A stretch of DNA of 19,012 nucleotides. It comes from Planctomycetaceae bacterium UBA2671. GTDB taxonomy: Bacteria; Planctomycetota; Planctomycetia; Planctomycetales; Planctomycetaceae. The notes beneath the pieces were generated by a model. That model was given only the letters and a program-made list of their open reading frames with translations, had not been told where the DNA came from and did no database searches. A program made the translations under genes and the position numbers. The DNA is taken from assembly GCA_002359185.1 (NCBI GenBank), contig DEML01000087.1, forward strand, positions 4,481 through 23,492. The letters are read 5' to 3'. Of this stretch, positions 7,584 to 16,552 are shown piece after piece; positions within the stretch are counted from its first letter, which is position 1, and each line of letters begins with the position of its first letter.

Positions 7584-7829
7584 TCACACCTTGGCATGCT
7601 TCAGTAACAGAATAGTTGAGACTACAAGGAAAATTATGACGGCAGTCAACAAAAATGCGTTCCAGGGATTGGGATACCAAATCAAATCAATAATGTATGG
7701 GATAAACCTGAGTCCGACTAAGAAAAGAATCAGTATTGTATAACCCCACCGTTCCCTTGGCGTTAACTTCCGACGTTGAATCGGCTTCATGTGATTTCGT
7801 TTTCGTTTTCGTTTTTTCCGTTTGCTCAT
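7584..7829 (-). CDS. small membrane protein with two predicted helices
   Basis: The protein has 81 residues: a very basic start (KRKKRKRKRN), then two hydrophobic stretches (WGYTILILFLVGLRFIPYII and AFLLTAVIIFLVVSTILLL), ending in KHAKV. The basic N-terminus should stay in the cytoplasm with both ends inside. An internal ATG (residue 14) is an alternative start; no strong ribosome binding site marks either. It lies 150 bases downstream of the transferase gene and upstream of the hydroxylase gene, all on the same strand. It may serve the envelope enzymes around it, but nothing in the sequence shows how. I do not recognise a family. Confidence 0.55.
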   Translation of the reverse strand: MSKRKKRKRKRNHMKPIQRRKLTPRERWGYTILILFLVGLRFIPYIIDLIWYPNPWNAFLLTAVIIFLVVSTILLLKHAKV

Positions 7830-7979
7830 TAGTCTACAAATCGGTGTTGAGTTCTCCGCTTTTGATTTGTTGTTGTGTCACTCTCGTTTGGATTCTCCTG
7901 ATCAACAAAATTAAGAGGTGGTGGAAGTCACGCATTTCACATTAATCAGACAAAAGATCTATGCGAATCTTGATCATTT

Positions 7980-10121
7980 TCAAAACTTTCTACCTGTCGT
8001 TGGCTTGTTATGCTGCCAGATCGGGATGTTGTGCGTATGGTGTATCTCGTGAGATTGCTCAGAAACGGATGTCTCAGCTGGAAACCAACGTTCTTGGTAG
8101 TACAAGTGATGTGCTGATTGGAAAAAACTAATCGCATCCCTGCGAAGCCTGGTATTCCTTTCCTGTTGTTGAGTTAGAGAGTATGTCTCGGTGTCTAAGC
8201 GAAATAACTCATACTTCTTCTGGCTACTAAGGACCAGCATCTGTTGATTACTTTGAAGGAGTGCCAAGTCATGATTGTGTTGCATCAACGCATAACCGGA
8301 TGACGGAGCTATGCTTAGAGCATCGCGTCCGAAAAAGACGGATCGATACGTCCCACCGAGTTGTCCCATAATTGTTGGTGTAATATCAAGAGATGAAGCT
8401 AACGTCGAGCATCGTATTCCCCCACCATTACCACTTGGCAAAATCATAAGAACTGGAATTCGATATGACTTCATCGGGAACAATTGGCTTCCGTACACAC
8501 GGGCACCGTGATCTCCCATCACAACGAATAATGTGTTCTTATAGAATTCATGTAATTTTGCTTTCTGAAAGAAATTCCCTAATGCCCAATCTGAGTACTT
8601 CACCGCATGTGTCCTGTTTTTCGCTTCGGAGGGCAAATCGATTCGACCACTGGGATATGTGAATGGTTGATGATTCGAATTGGTGAGAACAACCATAAAA
8701 AAGGGATTATTGCGTTTGCTCAGATCATCACATTCAATAAGTGATCGGTTGAAGATGTCTTCATCACAGGCCCCCCAAGCCGTTGTAAAGGTAGGGGCTT
8801 CATAGTCTTTCAGTTCAATAAACCTCTCAAATCCATTGGACATCATGAATGAGCGCATTCCATCGAAGATTCCATGTCCACCTTCAATAAACACCCTATT
8901 ATATCCACGTGCTGCTAGTACATGAGCCAGAGTGTAGACATTATCTGAGTGGTCACGTTTCAAGATGGATTCTGTAGGAATCGGGGGCATTGAAGTTAGA
9001 ACAGCCTCTAGTGCACGAGCCGTCCTGTTACCTGTGGCGTAGAAATTATCGAACAAGATACCTTCAGCAGATAGTTTGTCAAAGAAAGGAGTGAGCCCGC
9101 GATCATCGCCCAAAATACCTACGAAATCAGAGCCCAAACTCTCTTCAAGAATCACAACGACATTCCAATCACGTTGAATTCTGTGCACAGTTACTGTTCG
9201 GTCTACCGGATTAAGTGAAAATTCGTGTCGATGGTCGTTTGAAGTAATGATGCGCTGCTGAACACGCTGATTGGCTTCTTCTCGATCGATGGTAAGGTAG
9301 AACTCATCATAATCGAAACCACACGACCAGGCATAGAACACAAAACTGTAAAGCCCATTTCCGGAGCACTGGTTAACAATCCGGTTTTGAGAATATTTGG
9401 TACTACTCATACTTATTGTAGACCACAGGATACTGATCGTGAAAACGACCATAAAGAATATTCCATATCGACGACTCTTCGGAATGGGTATGTCGACTAC
9501 ATTCTGTGCTCGCTTTCGGATAATCACAAACAGGCTACCAGCAGTGATGAAGATGCCGAAGAACAATAATACGATGGGATATGATTCCCAAATATTGCCG
9601 AACACTTCATGTGGATAAACCAAATACTCAAAAGCGATGTAATTTAGACGTGATTGAAATTCATCAAAAAACAGGAATTCTGCAACGCATAGAAAGGGAA
9701 TGAACAAAACTGTAAACAGTATTTCAAAGTGAAGAAACGTACGATTCAAACGACTAACTGAAGGTGTTTTATAAAAGAATGTATGACGAATGATTTGAGG
9801 CATCACATAGAGGAAAGTCACAAGTAAATCAAACCGTAATCCAATAATGCTTAATTGAATTAATTCGTGTGTCGCTACGGAATTCCAATCAACATATGTA
9901 AAAACTAGAATAACCCTTAACAGTGTGAATAGGACCAGAACCATGGCAATGAATTCCAGCGTAATGCGATACTGTCCCAACCAGAGTGACCAGGAATATG
10001 TCAGTTTTTTAATTAATCCCTCTCCTGACTGTGGCTTGTTGTTGTCCGCAGTCATAACGACAACCTTGCTGTTTGGGCATATCTCACGCAATTCATTGGT
10101 CGGATTTATCTGAAAAGTCAT
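7980..10121 (-). CDS. LtaS/MdoB-like phosphoglycerol transferase, alkaline phosphatase superfamily
   Basis: The 713-residue protein has about five transmembrane helices (roughly 55-245) followed by an extracytoplasmic sulfatase-fold domain. Expected active-site elements are present: metal-binding Glu in LEES (326-327), the nucleophile Thr in GNRT (T367), H484 in SNHQPF, and GDHG with D537 and H538. These match E255, T300, D475 and H476 of Staphylococcus LtaS as recalled, and the phrase ATGNRTARALEAVLTSMPP is MdoB/LtaS-like. The family transfers phosphoglycerol to an acceptor such as lipoteichoic acid or periplasmic glucan; which acceptor is used here is unknown. ATG at 10121 overlaps the phosphatase stop as ATGA, with AAGGA just upstream, implying translational coupling and fixing the start. 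The final 80 or so residues are polar with scattered His and match no motif I know. Confidence 0.88.
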   Translation of the reverse strand: MTFQINPTNELREICPNSKVVVMTADNNKPQSGEGLIKKLTYSWSLWLGQYRITLEFIAMVLVLFTLLRVILVFTYVDWNSVATHELIQLSIIGLRFDLLVTFLYVMPQIIRHTFFYKTPSVSRLNRTFLHFEILFTVLFIPFLCVAEFLFFDEFQSRLNYIAFEYLVYPHEVFGNIWESYPIVLLFFGIFITAGSLFVIIRKRAQNVVDIPIPKSRRYGIFFMVVFTISILWSTISMSSTKYSQNRIVNQCSGNGLYSFVFYAWSCGFDYDEFYLTIDREEANQRVQQRIITSNDHRHEFSLNPVDRTVTVHRIQRDWNVVVILEESLGSDFVGILGDDRGLTPFFDKLSAEGILFDNFYATGNRTARALEAVLTSMPPIPTESILKRDHSDNVYTLAHVLAARGYNRVFIEGGHGIFDGMRSFMMSNGFERFIELKDYEAPTFTTAWGACDEDIFNRSLIECDDLSKRNNPFFMVVLTNSNHQPFTYPSGRIDLPSEAKNRTHAVKYSDWALGNFFQKAKLHEFYKNTLFVVMGDHGARVYGSQLFPMKSYRIPVLMILPSGNGGGIRCSTLASSLDITPTIMGQLGGTYRSVFFGRDALSIAPSSGYALMQHNHDLALLQSNQQMLVLSSQKKYELFRLDTETYSLTQQQERNTRLRRDAISFFQSAHHLYYQERWFPAETSVSEQSHEIHHTHNIPIWQHNKPTTGRKF

Positions 10122-11704
10122 GAATCACTCATCCTTGATTTTTGTGAATTTATTTCCATTTCAGTAAGAATGTTTAGTGTTGCAAATGACTTGTTGTCAT
10201 CAGTCTCGATCGTCGAAATCTCGTTCTTGTTGGCTACACATTGGAGTACCACAAGTGTTAGGTCATCGCTCAGGGTGGACTCACCTCGCCACTCGATTAG
10301 GATTTCAATAATCCGCATCACAGTGCTCTGAAGTGAAAGTACACTGCAGCGTGAAAACCATGCCGTTAGTCGTTCCTGGCCAAAGAGTTCTCCGTTCGGA
10401 TTGCGTGTTTCGGTCACCCCATCACTGAAGAGTAGAATTCGGTCTCCGGTTGACAGAAAAGTAGTTTGCCGGTCCCAAACAGTACCAGCGTCCAACCCCA
10501 TTAGCATTCCAGTGCTTTTTAATGAATCGAGACGTCCTGATTTTTCGAGCATTATTCCAGGAAGATGGCCTGCACTTGCCCACGAGAATTCATTGGTATC
10601 CGGTTTCCAACGAGCGAGAAACATCGATGCAAAGTTACCTGGCAACATCGTGGCAGCAAATCGTTGATTAACTTCTTGGAGTAGACTTTCAGGTTCGTAT
10701 GGTGGCAGTTCAGAAGCGGCCATTAGCAGTGATTTGAGCATGGCCGCCCCCATTGCTGCCGGAACACCATGTCCAATAACGTCTGCCACGCAAATCAACC
10801 ATGAACCGTCTGCCAACGGTAAAAAGTCGTAGTAATCACCTGCGACAGTATCAGCAGGTTCAAACACACATGCCGTCACTAGACCTGGGATCTGAATACC
10901 ATTTGGAAGCAGATGCTGCTGGATATTTCTTGCCTTTTCCATTTGATGTCGACGTTCGCGGTCGTTTTCATACAACGTCTGGCTCATAGAATTAATGGCA
11001 GACGACAACTGATTCATCTCACAACTATTGAATGACGGAACTTCCGCTTCAAGATCTCCAGCCGAAATTTTTTCGACGGTCTTTAACAGTTGATTCAGTG
11101 GAGCCCCGATAATCTGCAACAGAACTACGTTGACGACAGTGGTTGCCAACAGACCTAATATTCCCAGGATGGAAAGCTGTATCAGGACCTTGCGACGAAT
11201 AGCACGACGCACATTTTCTCGATTCTCGGAAACGAACACACTGATATTGTCTCCCGTATGATGTCCAACAATCAGCCCGAGCATATCAAGGTTATTCCAC
11301 TTTATGCTCTGTGCTGTATTGGAATCAATTGCTGAAAAGATTTCTGTTGTTTCCGGTGAGTGTGGATTTGTCTGAAGTACTTTTCCGTTCAGCCGAACTA
11401 TAATTTGATGACCGGGAGACGTGGAACTCCGCATCTGTTGACAGACGCAGTTGATATAACTTTGAACGTAACGAATACCATGGTCATGAATCAAATGTAT
11501 GGCTGCTGCGTGAATAGCAATTGCTTCATCGTTCAGACCAGAACGCTTTTCCGTAACAACTTCTTCCATTTCGCGTTCATACTGCCATAAAAGTAATACC
11601 GCAAGGGCCGCACCAAGTGTCACATTCACTGCCAGTAGTAGCTGAAAGCGAATCGTTCGTAGATTTTTCCTGCTTGGTGGCTTGTTTATGAAAGACGGTA
11701 ACAT
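10118..11704 (-). CDS. membrane HAMP-PP2C (RsbU/SpoIIE-type) serine/threonine phosphatase
   Basis: The 528 residues contain a transmembrane helix (about 19-40), an extracytoplasmic sensor of about 130 residues, a second helix (about 173-198), a HAMP segment (about 198-255), and a PP2C SpoIIE-type domain (about 275-490). Metal-binding acids are in place: D290 and D293 in GDYYDF, D308 in ADVIGHGVPAAM, D428 in SDGVTE, and D480/D481 before LTLVV. Such proteins dephosphorylate anti-sigma-factor antagonists of the STAS type in response to a signal. The sensor is not recognisable to me. No anti-sigma factor or antagonist gene is nearby. Instead the stop overlaps an LtaS-like transferase gene by ATGA, so phosphatase and transferase are likely made together. 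The phosphatase call is strong; its partner is unknown. Confidence 0.92.
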   Translation of the reverse strand: MLPSFINKPPSRKNLRTIRFQLLLAVNVTLGAALAVLLLWQYEREMEEVVTEKRSGLNDEAIAIHAAAIHLIHDHGIRYVQSYINCVCQQMRSSTSPGHQIIVRLNGKVLQTNPHSPETTEIFSAIDSNTAQSIKWNNLDMLGLIVGHHTGDNISVFVSENRENVRRAIRRKVLIQLSILGILGLLATTVVNVVLLQIIGAPLNQLLKTVEKISAGDLEAEVPSFNSCEMNQLSSAINSMSQTLYENDRERRHQMEKARNIQQHLLPNGIQIPGLVTACVFEPADTVAGDYYDFLPLADGSWLICVADVIGHGVPAAMGAAMLKSLLMAASELPPYEPESLLQEVNQRFAATMLPGNFASMFLARWKPDTNEFSWASAGHLPGIMLEKSGRLDSLKSTGMLMGLDAGTVWDRQTTFLSTGDRILLFSDGVTETRNPNGELFGQERLTAWFSRCSVLSLQSTVMRIIEILIEWRGESTLSDDLTLVVLQCVANKNEISTIETDDNKSFATLNILTEMEINSQKSRMSDS

Positions 11705-12226
11705 AATAGTTTCTTTCTTCAGATAGATTATTGATCATTCATTCTTCTTCACACGAGGACCTATTTGTCACATCACACAAGATTCAATTAGGATTCCCTC
11801 AAACATTACTCAAATTAGACAGCATTCCTAAGGCTGATATCTCCAAAAGTGCGCAGTCCTCTGAACTAGCAACGGGACTATAATTGTCTGACCTCAACTA
11901 GCTTACTTTTGGTCACCGATTGATTCCGTAACCTAGAATCATGTAGCTTGTGAATTTATATTTGTTAATCGGTCCCAGAGTGATTCCATAATTTGATGAA
12001 CGATCATTGGTTCTTCCGCCAGATTCTCTGGCTACCATACCTATCCTCCCAGTGAGTGTCATGAAAATGCTTTTGAACACCCAATGCTCTAGGCCACCAC
12101 AAAAAAAACATTTTCTCTATAGCGGACGGCATGGAAACTGTAATCCTAATGACCGCCCGCTACTAAAACCGAGTTATCTTGAATTTGATTGTTAAAACTA
12201 ATTTGTTGTAGTAGTCCTTTTGAATA
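11705..12226. other. intergenic region between the phosphatase operon and the metal operon
   Basis: This stretch of 522 bases has no convincing gene; short plus-strand frames here lack ribosome binding sites. It should hold the promoter of the phosphatase operon, but I found no clear -35/-10 pair. It contains a hairpin (12120-12162) and two similar stretches at 11911-11932 and 11970-11991 (roughly GGTC-CCGA-TGATTCCGTAA), too degenerate to call repeats firmly. Confidence 0.4.
12120..12162 (-). terminator. possible terminator of the metal-efflux operon
   Basis: On the minus strand, TAGCGGGCGG can pair with CCGTCCGCTA across a 23-base loop, with one G-U pair. A run of eight T follows, but only after about 10 further bases. 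It lies 65 bases past the stop of the His-rich lipoprotein, the last gene of its operon. The gap before the T-run is too long for a textbook intrinsic terminator, so this is tentative. Confidence 0.35.
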
Positions 12227-12757
12227 CTAATGTTTGTGATCGTGACTTCCATGATCAGGTTCGATCTTTCCGGAATATGATTTCCCAGCAATTCGTAGAG
12301 CGAGGCGTGCATCCGCATCCTTGGCATGAAGATCTTCATTGAGTTCTTTGTCATTCGATACGAATCGTGACGATTGTCCCTCGGGATCTCCCTTGTCAGG
12401 CAAAGCAGTCAACTTGAATTGTTCCCCGCGCCCATCGTGTTTGAGATTGATCAAAATCTCTTTGGAGTCGATGGGAACAACATTTTTTGCGGTACCGTCG
12501 AGGATGTAGATTGTGACAGTACTATTCTTCTCATCGTGAATGAATTCGGCGTGGTATTCTTCTTTACCTAACTCGATAAGATGGCCATGGTGTGGGCCGT
12601 CACTCGGATGGTCGTGGGCATCAGTCTCAACTGTGGCCGGAGGTAAGTCGGGAACATCTGGATTCTGTGATTTATTGGACTCTGATGAGCAGCCAGAGAA
12701 GATTATTGCTAAGAGCAAAAAGGCTGTACTTGAGATCAAATGGTTTCGTATTATCAT
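12227..12757 (-). CDS. His-rich lipoprotein of the metal-efflux operon, unknown function
   Basis: The 176-residue protein opens with a lipoprotein signal (AIIFSGC, lipid cysteine C23), followed by a His-rich stretch (DAHDHPSDGPHHGHLIELG, about 47-65), a globular middle (EEYHAEFIHDEKNSTVTIYI, about 67-86) and a His-rich tail (DHGSHDHKH). The His clusters at both ends point to metal binding at the membrane face. Genes of this type accompany czcBA clusters in planctomycetes, from memory of such operons. Ribosome binding site AAAGGCGA is 7 bases before the ATG. It is on the same strand as czcA but separated from it by a broken gene, so it may have its own promoter. An AT-rich inverted repeat (12770-12785) sits just upstream. 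It could be an accessory metal chaperone; no function is proven. Confidence 0.8.
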   Translation of the reverse strand: MIIRNHLISSTAFLLLAIIFSGCSSESNKSQNPDVPDLPPATVETDAHDHPSDGPHHGHLIELGKEEYHAEFIHDEKNSTVTIYILDGTAKNVVPIDSKEILINLKHDGRGEQFKLTALPDKGDPEGQSSRFVSNDKELNEDLHAKDADARLALRIAGKSYSGKIEPDHGSHDHKH

Positions 12758-12769
12758 GAGTTGTCGCCT

Positions 12770-12785
12770 TTATTAAAGTTAATAA
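12770..12785. promoter_or_regulatory. AT-rich inverted repeat upstream of the lipoprotein gene
   Basis: TTATTAA and TTAATAA are perfect 7-base arms around AG. The repeat ends 13 bases before the ATG at 12757 and abuts its ribosome binding site. It could be a binding site or simply AT-rich sequence; low weight. Confidence 0.25.
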
Positions 12786-12889
12786 GTTAGAAAAAGCGGG
12801 TTCAGAGAAGAGAGTCAGTGACGGATTTTTTAATTTTCACCGCCCTCATAATTCCAAAGCGTATTCTAGTCTCTTGTTATAGGTACGTT

Positions 12890-13231
12890 TCAGTGCACGT
12901 ACTTTGTCTCAAATCCACTCGTCTCGAGCCACTTGTCTCAATGGCGAGCAGAATCATGAGTTTTAAGAGTGATCTCTTGCCATTTGGACAACGATAGGTT
13001 ACATCGAGGACTGCCATGGTCGTACTTCTAAACTTCACAACCGAGTTTTTTCACTGCCTTAATGTGAATGTTAGCCTTCTGGCCATCGTCAAAATGAATC
13101 GTCTTCCATTTCTGCAGACGGTAACCAACGATTTCTTTTTCCGCAGCCAATACAGAATTTGCAAACAGACTCGCAGCAATCACCATTGTGATGCCACCAA
13201 ATAAGGTCTTCTTCAAATTCATCGTAAACAT
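12890..13231 (-). pseudogene. small secreted protein of the metal operon, inactivated by nonsense and frameshift mutations
   Basis: The readable frame gives only about 67 residues (signal peptide, then YRLQKWKTIHFDDGQKA and KKLGCEV) before a TAG at 13028-13030. Translation past the stop recovers a continuous second half: KYDHGS, LDVTYRCP (one frame over), KWQEITLKTHDSARH, a TGA where Trp is expected, DKWLETSGFETKYVH, then a stop at 12890-12892. The two frame changes (an apparent loss of 2 bases and then of 1) cancel out. From memory, planctomycete metal operons encode an intact protein of this type (GCEV...HxGH.DV.YRCP.W...THD.A..W..WL...GFE). The start at 13231 has AGGA 8 bases away; an ATG at 13237 is only 3 bases from it. 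Gene remnant: confident. Function: unknown. Confidence 0.75.
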
Positions 13232-13330
13232 AGTCATTTTCCTTTCAGTTTTGATAGACTAGAAGTTGCTGGAAGTATCTATACATCCCAGTGAAAGTTT
13301 CAAATTAAGTGTCGACTTCGGTATCGACAG

Positions 13331-16300
13331 TTAAGATTTTAAAATATCATGTACAGGCTGTTGACTCTCCAATGATTCTTCCATAAGAGGGATTTCAGTC
13401 GTCGTAGATTCTACGATTCGTTCACCTGCCTTGCGTCCGAACGTCCAGAGTAAAGCCGGACGAATGAAGAATTCCAAAATAGTGCTGCTGATCAGCCCAC
13501 CCAAAATTACAGTAGCAACCGGATAAAGAATTTCCTTGCCTGGTTCCCCGGCGGAGAGAGCAAGTGGTACTAATCCGATGCCTGAGGTCAGTGCCGTCAT
13601 TAGCACTGGAGCCAGCCGTTCTTGGCCAGCACGAATGATCATTTCTTTCGACCAGGACTCGCCTTCGTAACGGACCAAGTGCAAATAGTGATTCAGTAGC
13701 AAAATTCCATTCCGCGATGCAATGCCTCCTAATGAAATGAAGCCTACCATGGCAGCAACTGTCAGGGTTTGCCCGGTGATTAATAGAGCGATTACCGATC
13801 CGATAAAGGCCATCGGTAGCGCCATCATCACTTGAAGAGAAAAATTTATCGAGCGAAACATTGTGTAGAGTACCATCAGAACTCCAAACATTGAGACACC
13901 GAATAAGATTCCAATAGTACGGCTCGCACTTTTCTCACTTTCGAACTGCCCACCGTATTCGACGAAATAGCCGGACGGCAACGACTCAATGACTGGCTTT
14001 TGAGCAAGTTGCATTTCTGCCACGACATCGACCAGTCCACGACCTGTAACGTTACACTGAATGACAATACGACGACGCACGAGTTCACGGTTAATTGTGT
14101 TCGGTCCGCTAGATTTATATAGTTTAGCTAATGACGACAGTGGGGTCGTTCCTCCATTCGGCAGATCAATCGACAGCCGCTTGAGTGCTTCCATGTCTTC
14201 TCGATATTTTTCATCCATGCGAACAAGTAGATCGAACGTTCGTTGACCAAGCAGGACACTACTCACGACTTCGCCGTTCATCGCCGTGGAGATGTATTCA
14301 TTTACATACGATGGAGTAAGCCCATACAATTCAAGTTGGTCACGGTCAAGTTGGATGCGGAGTTGCGGAATCTCAACTTGTGGTTCGACGAGCAAATCTG
14401 TGACTCCCTCAATTTCGCGCATCACTGCAGCCATTTCCTGGGCCTTTTGTCGGAGGATGTTGAGATCATCTCCATAGATTTTAATACCAACCTGGGCCTT
14501 CACACCGGATATCATATGCGAGATAAGATGCGCTAGAGGCTGTTCAACCGTTGTCACGATTCCAGGTATATCCTCCATCGCGTGACGAATATCCTCGATT
14601 ACGACTTCCCGACCTCGATCAGATTCTGGATCAAAACTGATAATCATTTCGGAGACATTGACGCCTTCAGCATGCTCGTCAAGTTCAGCCCGTCCGGTTC
14701 GTCTGGAGAAGGCCTCAACCCCCTCAATCTTCATCAAACGTTCATTTACGGATTTCGCAATCTCATTCGACTTTTTTAATGCTGTACCTGGTGGCAAAAC
14801 CACATTCAGTTGTGCCACACCTTCATTAAACGGAGGAAGAAAGTCCCGTTCCAGACTCGCCAGTGCTACAAAAGCAACAGCTACACCAGACACGCCGAAT
14901 AATAACATTATTTTTGCGTAGCGGAGACTTAGAGAAATTGCGCCACCAGCGGCCCATTTCAGAAATCTTAAAAGTGGTCCATCCTTTTCACTCTCCATCA
15001 GCTTCGCCCGTGAGAGCAACCAGTAGGACAAGACAGGCGTTAATGTCAGGGATACAAGTAAAGAAGATAGAATCGAAACAATATAAGCTACACCAAGCGG
15101 TGCAAAGAGCCTGCCTTCCATGCCTGACAGAGCGAATAGCGGAATAAACACCAGTACGACAATCATTGTTCCGAAAACAATGGAATTGCGGATTTCGACA
15201 CTCGCCTGAAAGACGACAAGAAGCGGGGGCTTCGGATTCTCCGCATGACGATTTTCACGAAGTCGACGAAAAATATTTTCGACATCAACAATGGCATCGT
15301 CGACTAGTTCGCCAATCGCCACAGCTAACCCGCCAAGAGTCATTGTGTTGATGGAAAGCCCGAAAGCAGTGAAGACCAGAGCGGTAATGGCGAGCGAAAG
15401 TGGGATTGCGGTCAATGTAATGAACGTCGTTCGAAAATTCATCAGGAACAGAAACAGGATAATGACAACCAGAATGCCGCCGTCTCGGAGCGCCTCGATT
15501 ACATTCTCAATGGCCCGATCAATGAAGGCCTTCTGCGAGTACAACTCCGGCTGAATACGGATATCGTCCGGCAGTGATGGTTTGAGTTCTTCAAGCGCCT
15601 TCATGACCTGATCGGTAACTTCACGCGTGTCTGCGGTGGGCTGCTTGTTTACGGTCAGGACAACAGCCGGACCACCAGAAAACTCACCGTTCTCGTTTCG
15701 AATATACGCCGAGCTATCACCACGTTTGACTTGTGGCCCTTCCATGACCTTGGCCACTTGCGAAAGTCGTACTGGTCGCCCCTCGCGCATTATTACCACA
15801 ACTTTTTTTAAATCATCAATCGTTTGCACGCGTCCAATCGCTCGTACGAGAAATTCATTCGGCCCTTGATCATCAAGATAGCCACCCGTTGCATTCTCGT
15901 TACTCTCCGCGCAAGCCCTTTTAACGTCGTGGAGTGTGACACCATATTTCAGTAGCTTGTCGGGGTCAACGAGCACTTGATACTGCATCCGCCCTCCACC
16001 CATCGTGAATACCTGGGAAACACCAGGAATGGTGAGCAGTCTTTGTCGAACAACCCAGTCAGCAAGTGTTCGTACCTCCAACGGTGAAGTTTTCTCGTCT
16101 TCGCTCCACATACCAATCATGATAATCTGGCCCATGATCGATGAAATGGGGGCTAGTTGAGGTCTTACTCCTTCCGGCATGCGATCCTGCACGAGTTGCA
16201 ACCGCTCCATTACGATCTGCCGGTCGTTGTAGATATTGGTACCCCAGTCGAATTCGACATAAATCACCGAGATACCGACGCCAGCAGAACTGCGAACTGC

Positions 16301-16540
16301 TTCGACTCCATTGGCACCATTGATAGCGGTTTCGAGTGGAAATGTGATAAGCGACTCGACTTCTTCGGGTGCCATTCCTGGCGCCTCAGTCATTACAACG
16401 ACTCGTGGCCGGTTCAGATTTGGAAAAACATCTATATCCATTTGGAGTGTTTGCCATCCACCAAACCCCAGCAGAAATAATGAGAATACAACAACTAGTA
16501 AGCGCTGACGTAGAGCAAAGCGAATTATGGAATTTAACAT
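13331..16540 (-). CDS. czcA: CzcA/CusA-family heavy-metal RND efflux pump
   Basis: The 1069-residue protein is the inner-membrane proton-driven pump of a heavy-metal tripartite efflux system and has full family length. The N-terminal helix (LLVVVFSLFLLGFGGW, about 14-29) is followed by a porter domain beginning DIDVFPNLNRPRVVVMTEAPG. The transmembrane 4 motif is AIGELVDDAIVDVEN (408-422), with the acidic residues used for proton relay. It differs from the DFG-type CzcA and AIGAMVDAAIVMIEN CusA motifs as recalled, so I do not assign an ion. The second half repeats the plan (LERDFLPPFNEGVAQLNVVLPPG, then GRAELDEHAEGVNVSEM). AGAGGA is 8 bases before the ATG, and the start lies 12 bases after the czcB stop, so both share one transcript. 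Its outer-membrane partner is probably czcC at 3261-4880. Confidence 0.95.
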   Translation of the reverse strand: MLNSIIRFALRQRLLVVVFSLFLLGFGGWQTLQMDIDVFPNLNRPRVVVMTEAPGMAPEEVESLITFPLETAINGANGVEAVRSSAGVGISVIYVEFDWGTNIYNDRQIVMERLQLVQDRMPEGVRPQLAPISSIMGQIIMIGMWSEDEKTSPLEVRTLADWVVRQRLLTIPGVSQVFTMGGGRMQYQVLVDPDKLLKYGVTLHDVKRACAESNENATGGYLDDQGPNEFLVRAIGRVQTIDDLKKVVVIMREGRPVRLSQVAKVMEGPQVKRGDSSAYIRNENGEFSGGPAVVLTVNKQPTADTREVTDQVMKALEELKPSLPDDIRIQPELYSQKAFIDRAIENVIEALRDGGILVVIILFLFLMNFRTTFITLTAIPLSLAITALVFTAFGLSINTMTLGGLAVAIGELVDDAIVDVENIFRRLRENRHAENPKPPLLVVFQASVEIRNSIVFGTMIVVLVFIPLFALSGMEGRLFAPLGVAYIVSILSSLLVSLTLTPVLSYWLLSRAKLMESEKDGPLLRFLKWAAGGAISLSLRYAKIMLLFGVSGVAVAFVALASLERDFLPPFNEGVAQLNVVLPPGTALKKSNEIAKSVNERLMKIEGVEAFSRRTGRAELDEHAEGVNVSEMIISFDPESDRGREVVIEDIRHAMEDIPGIVTTVEQPLAHLISHMISGVKAQVGIKIYGDDLNILRQKAQEMAAVMREIEGVTDLLVEPQVEIPQLRIQLDRDQLELYGLTPSYVNEYISTAMNGEVVSSVLLGQRTFDLLVRMDEKYREDMEALKRLSIDLPNGGTTPLSSLAKLYKSSGPNTINRELVRRRIVIQCNVTGRGLVDVVAEMQLAQKPVIESLPSGYFVEYGGQFESEKSASRTIGILFGVSMFGVLMVLYTMFRSINFSLQVMMALPMAFIGSVIALLITGQTLTVAAMVGFISLGGIASRNGILLLNHYLHLVRYEGESWSKEMIIRAGQERLAPVLMTALTSGIGLVPLALSAGEPGKEILYPVATVILGGLISSTILEFFIRPALLWTFGRKAGERIVESTTTEIPLMEESLESQQPVHDILKS

Positions 16541-16552
16541 TGTTAGGTCCTC

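Noticed and set aside
11911..11991. Two similar segments around TGATTCCGTAA / TGATTCCATAA, considered as direct repeats or iterons
   Set aside because: Only two copies with several mismatches; no array and no nearby replication gene.
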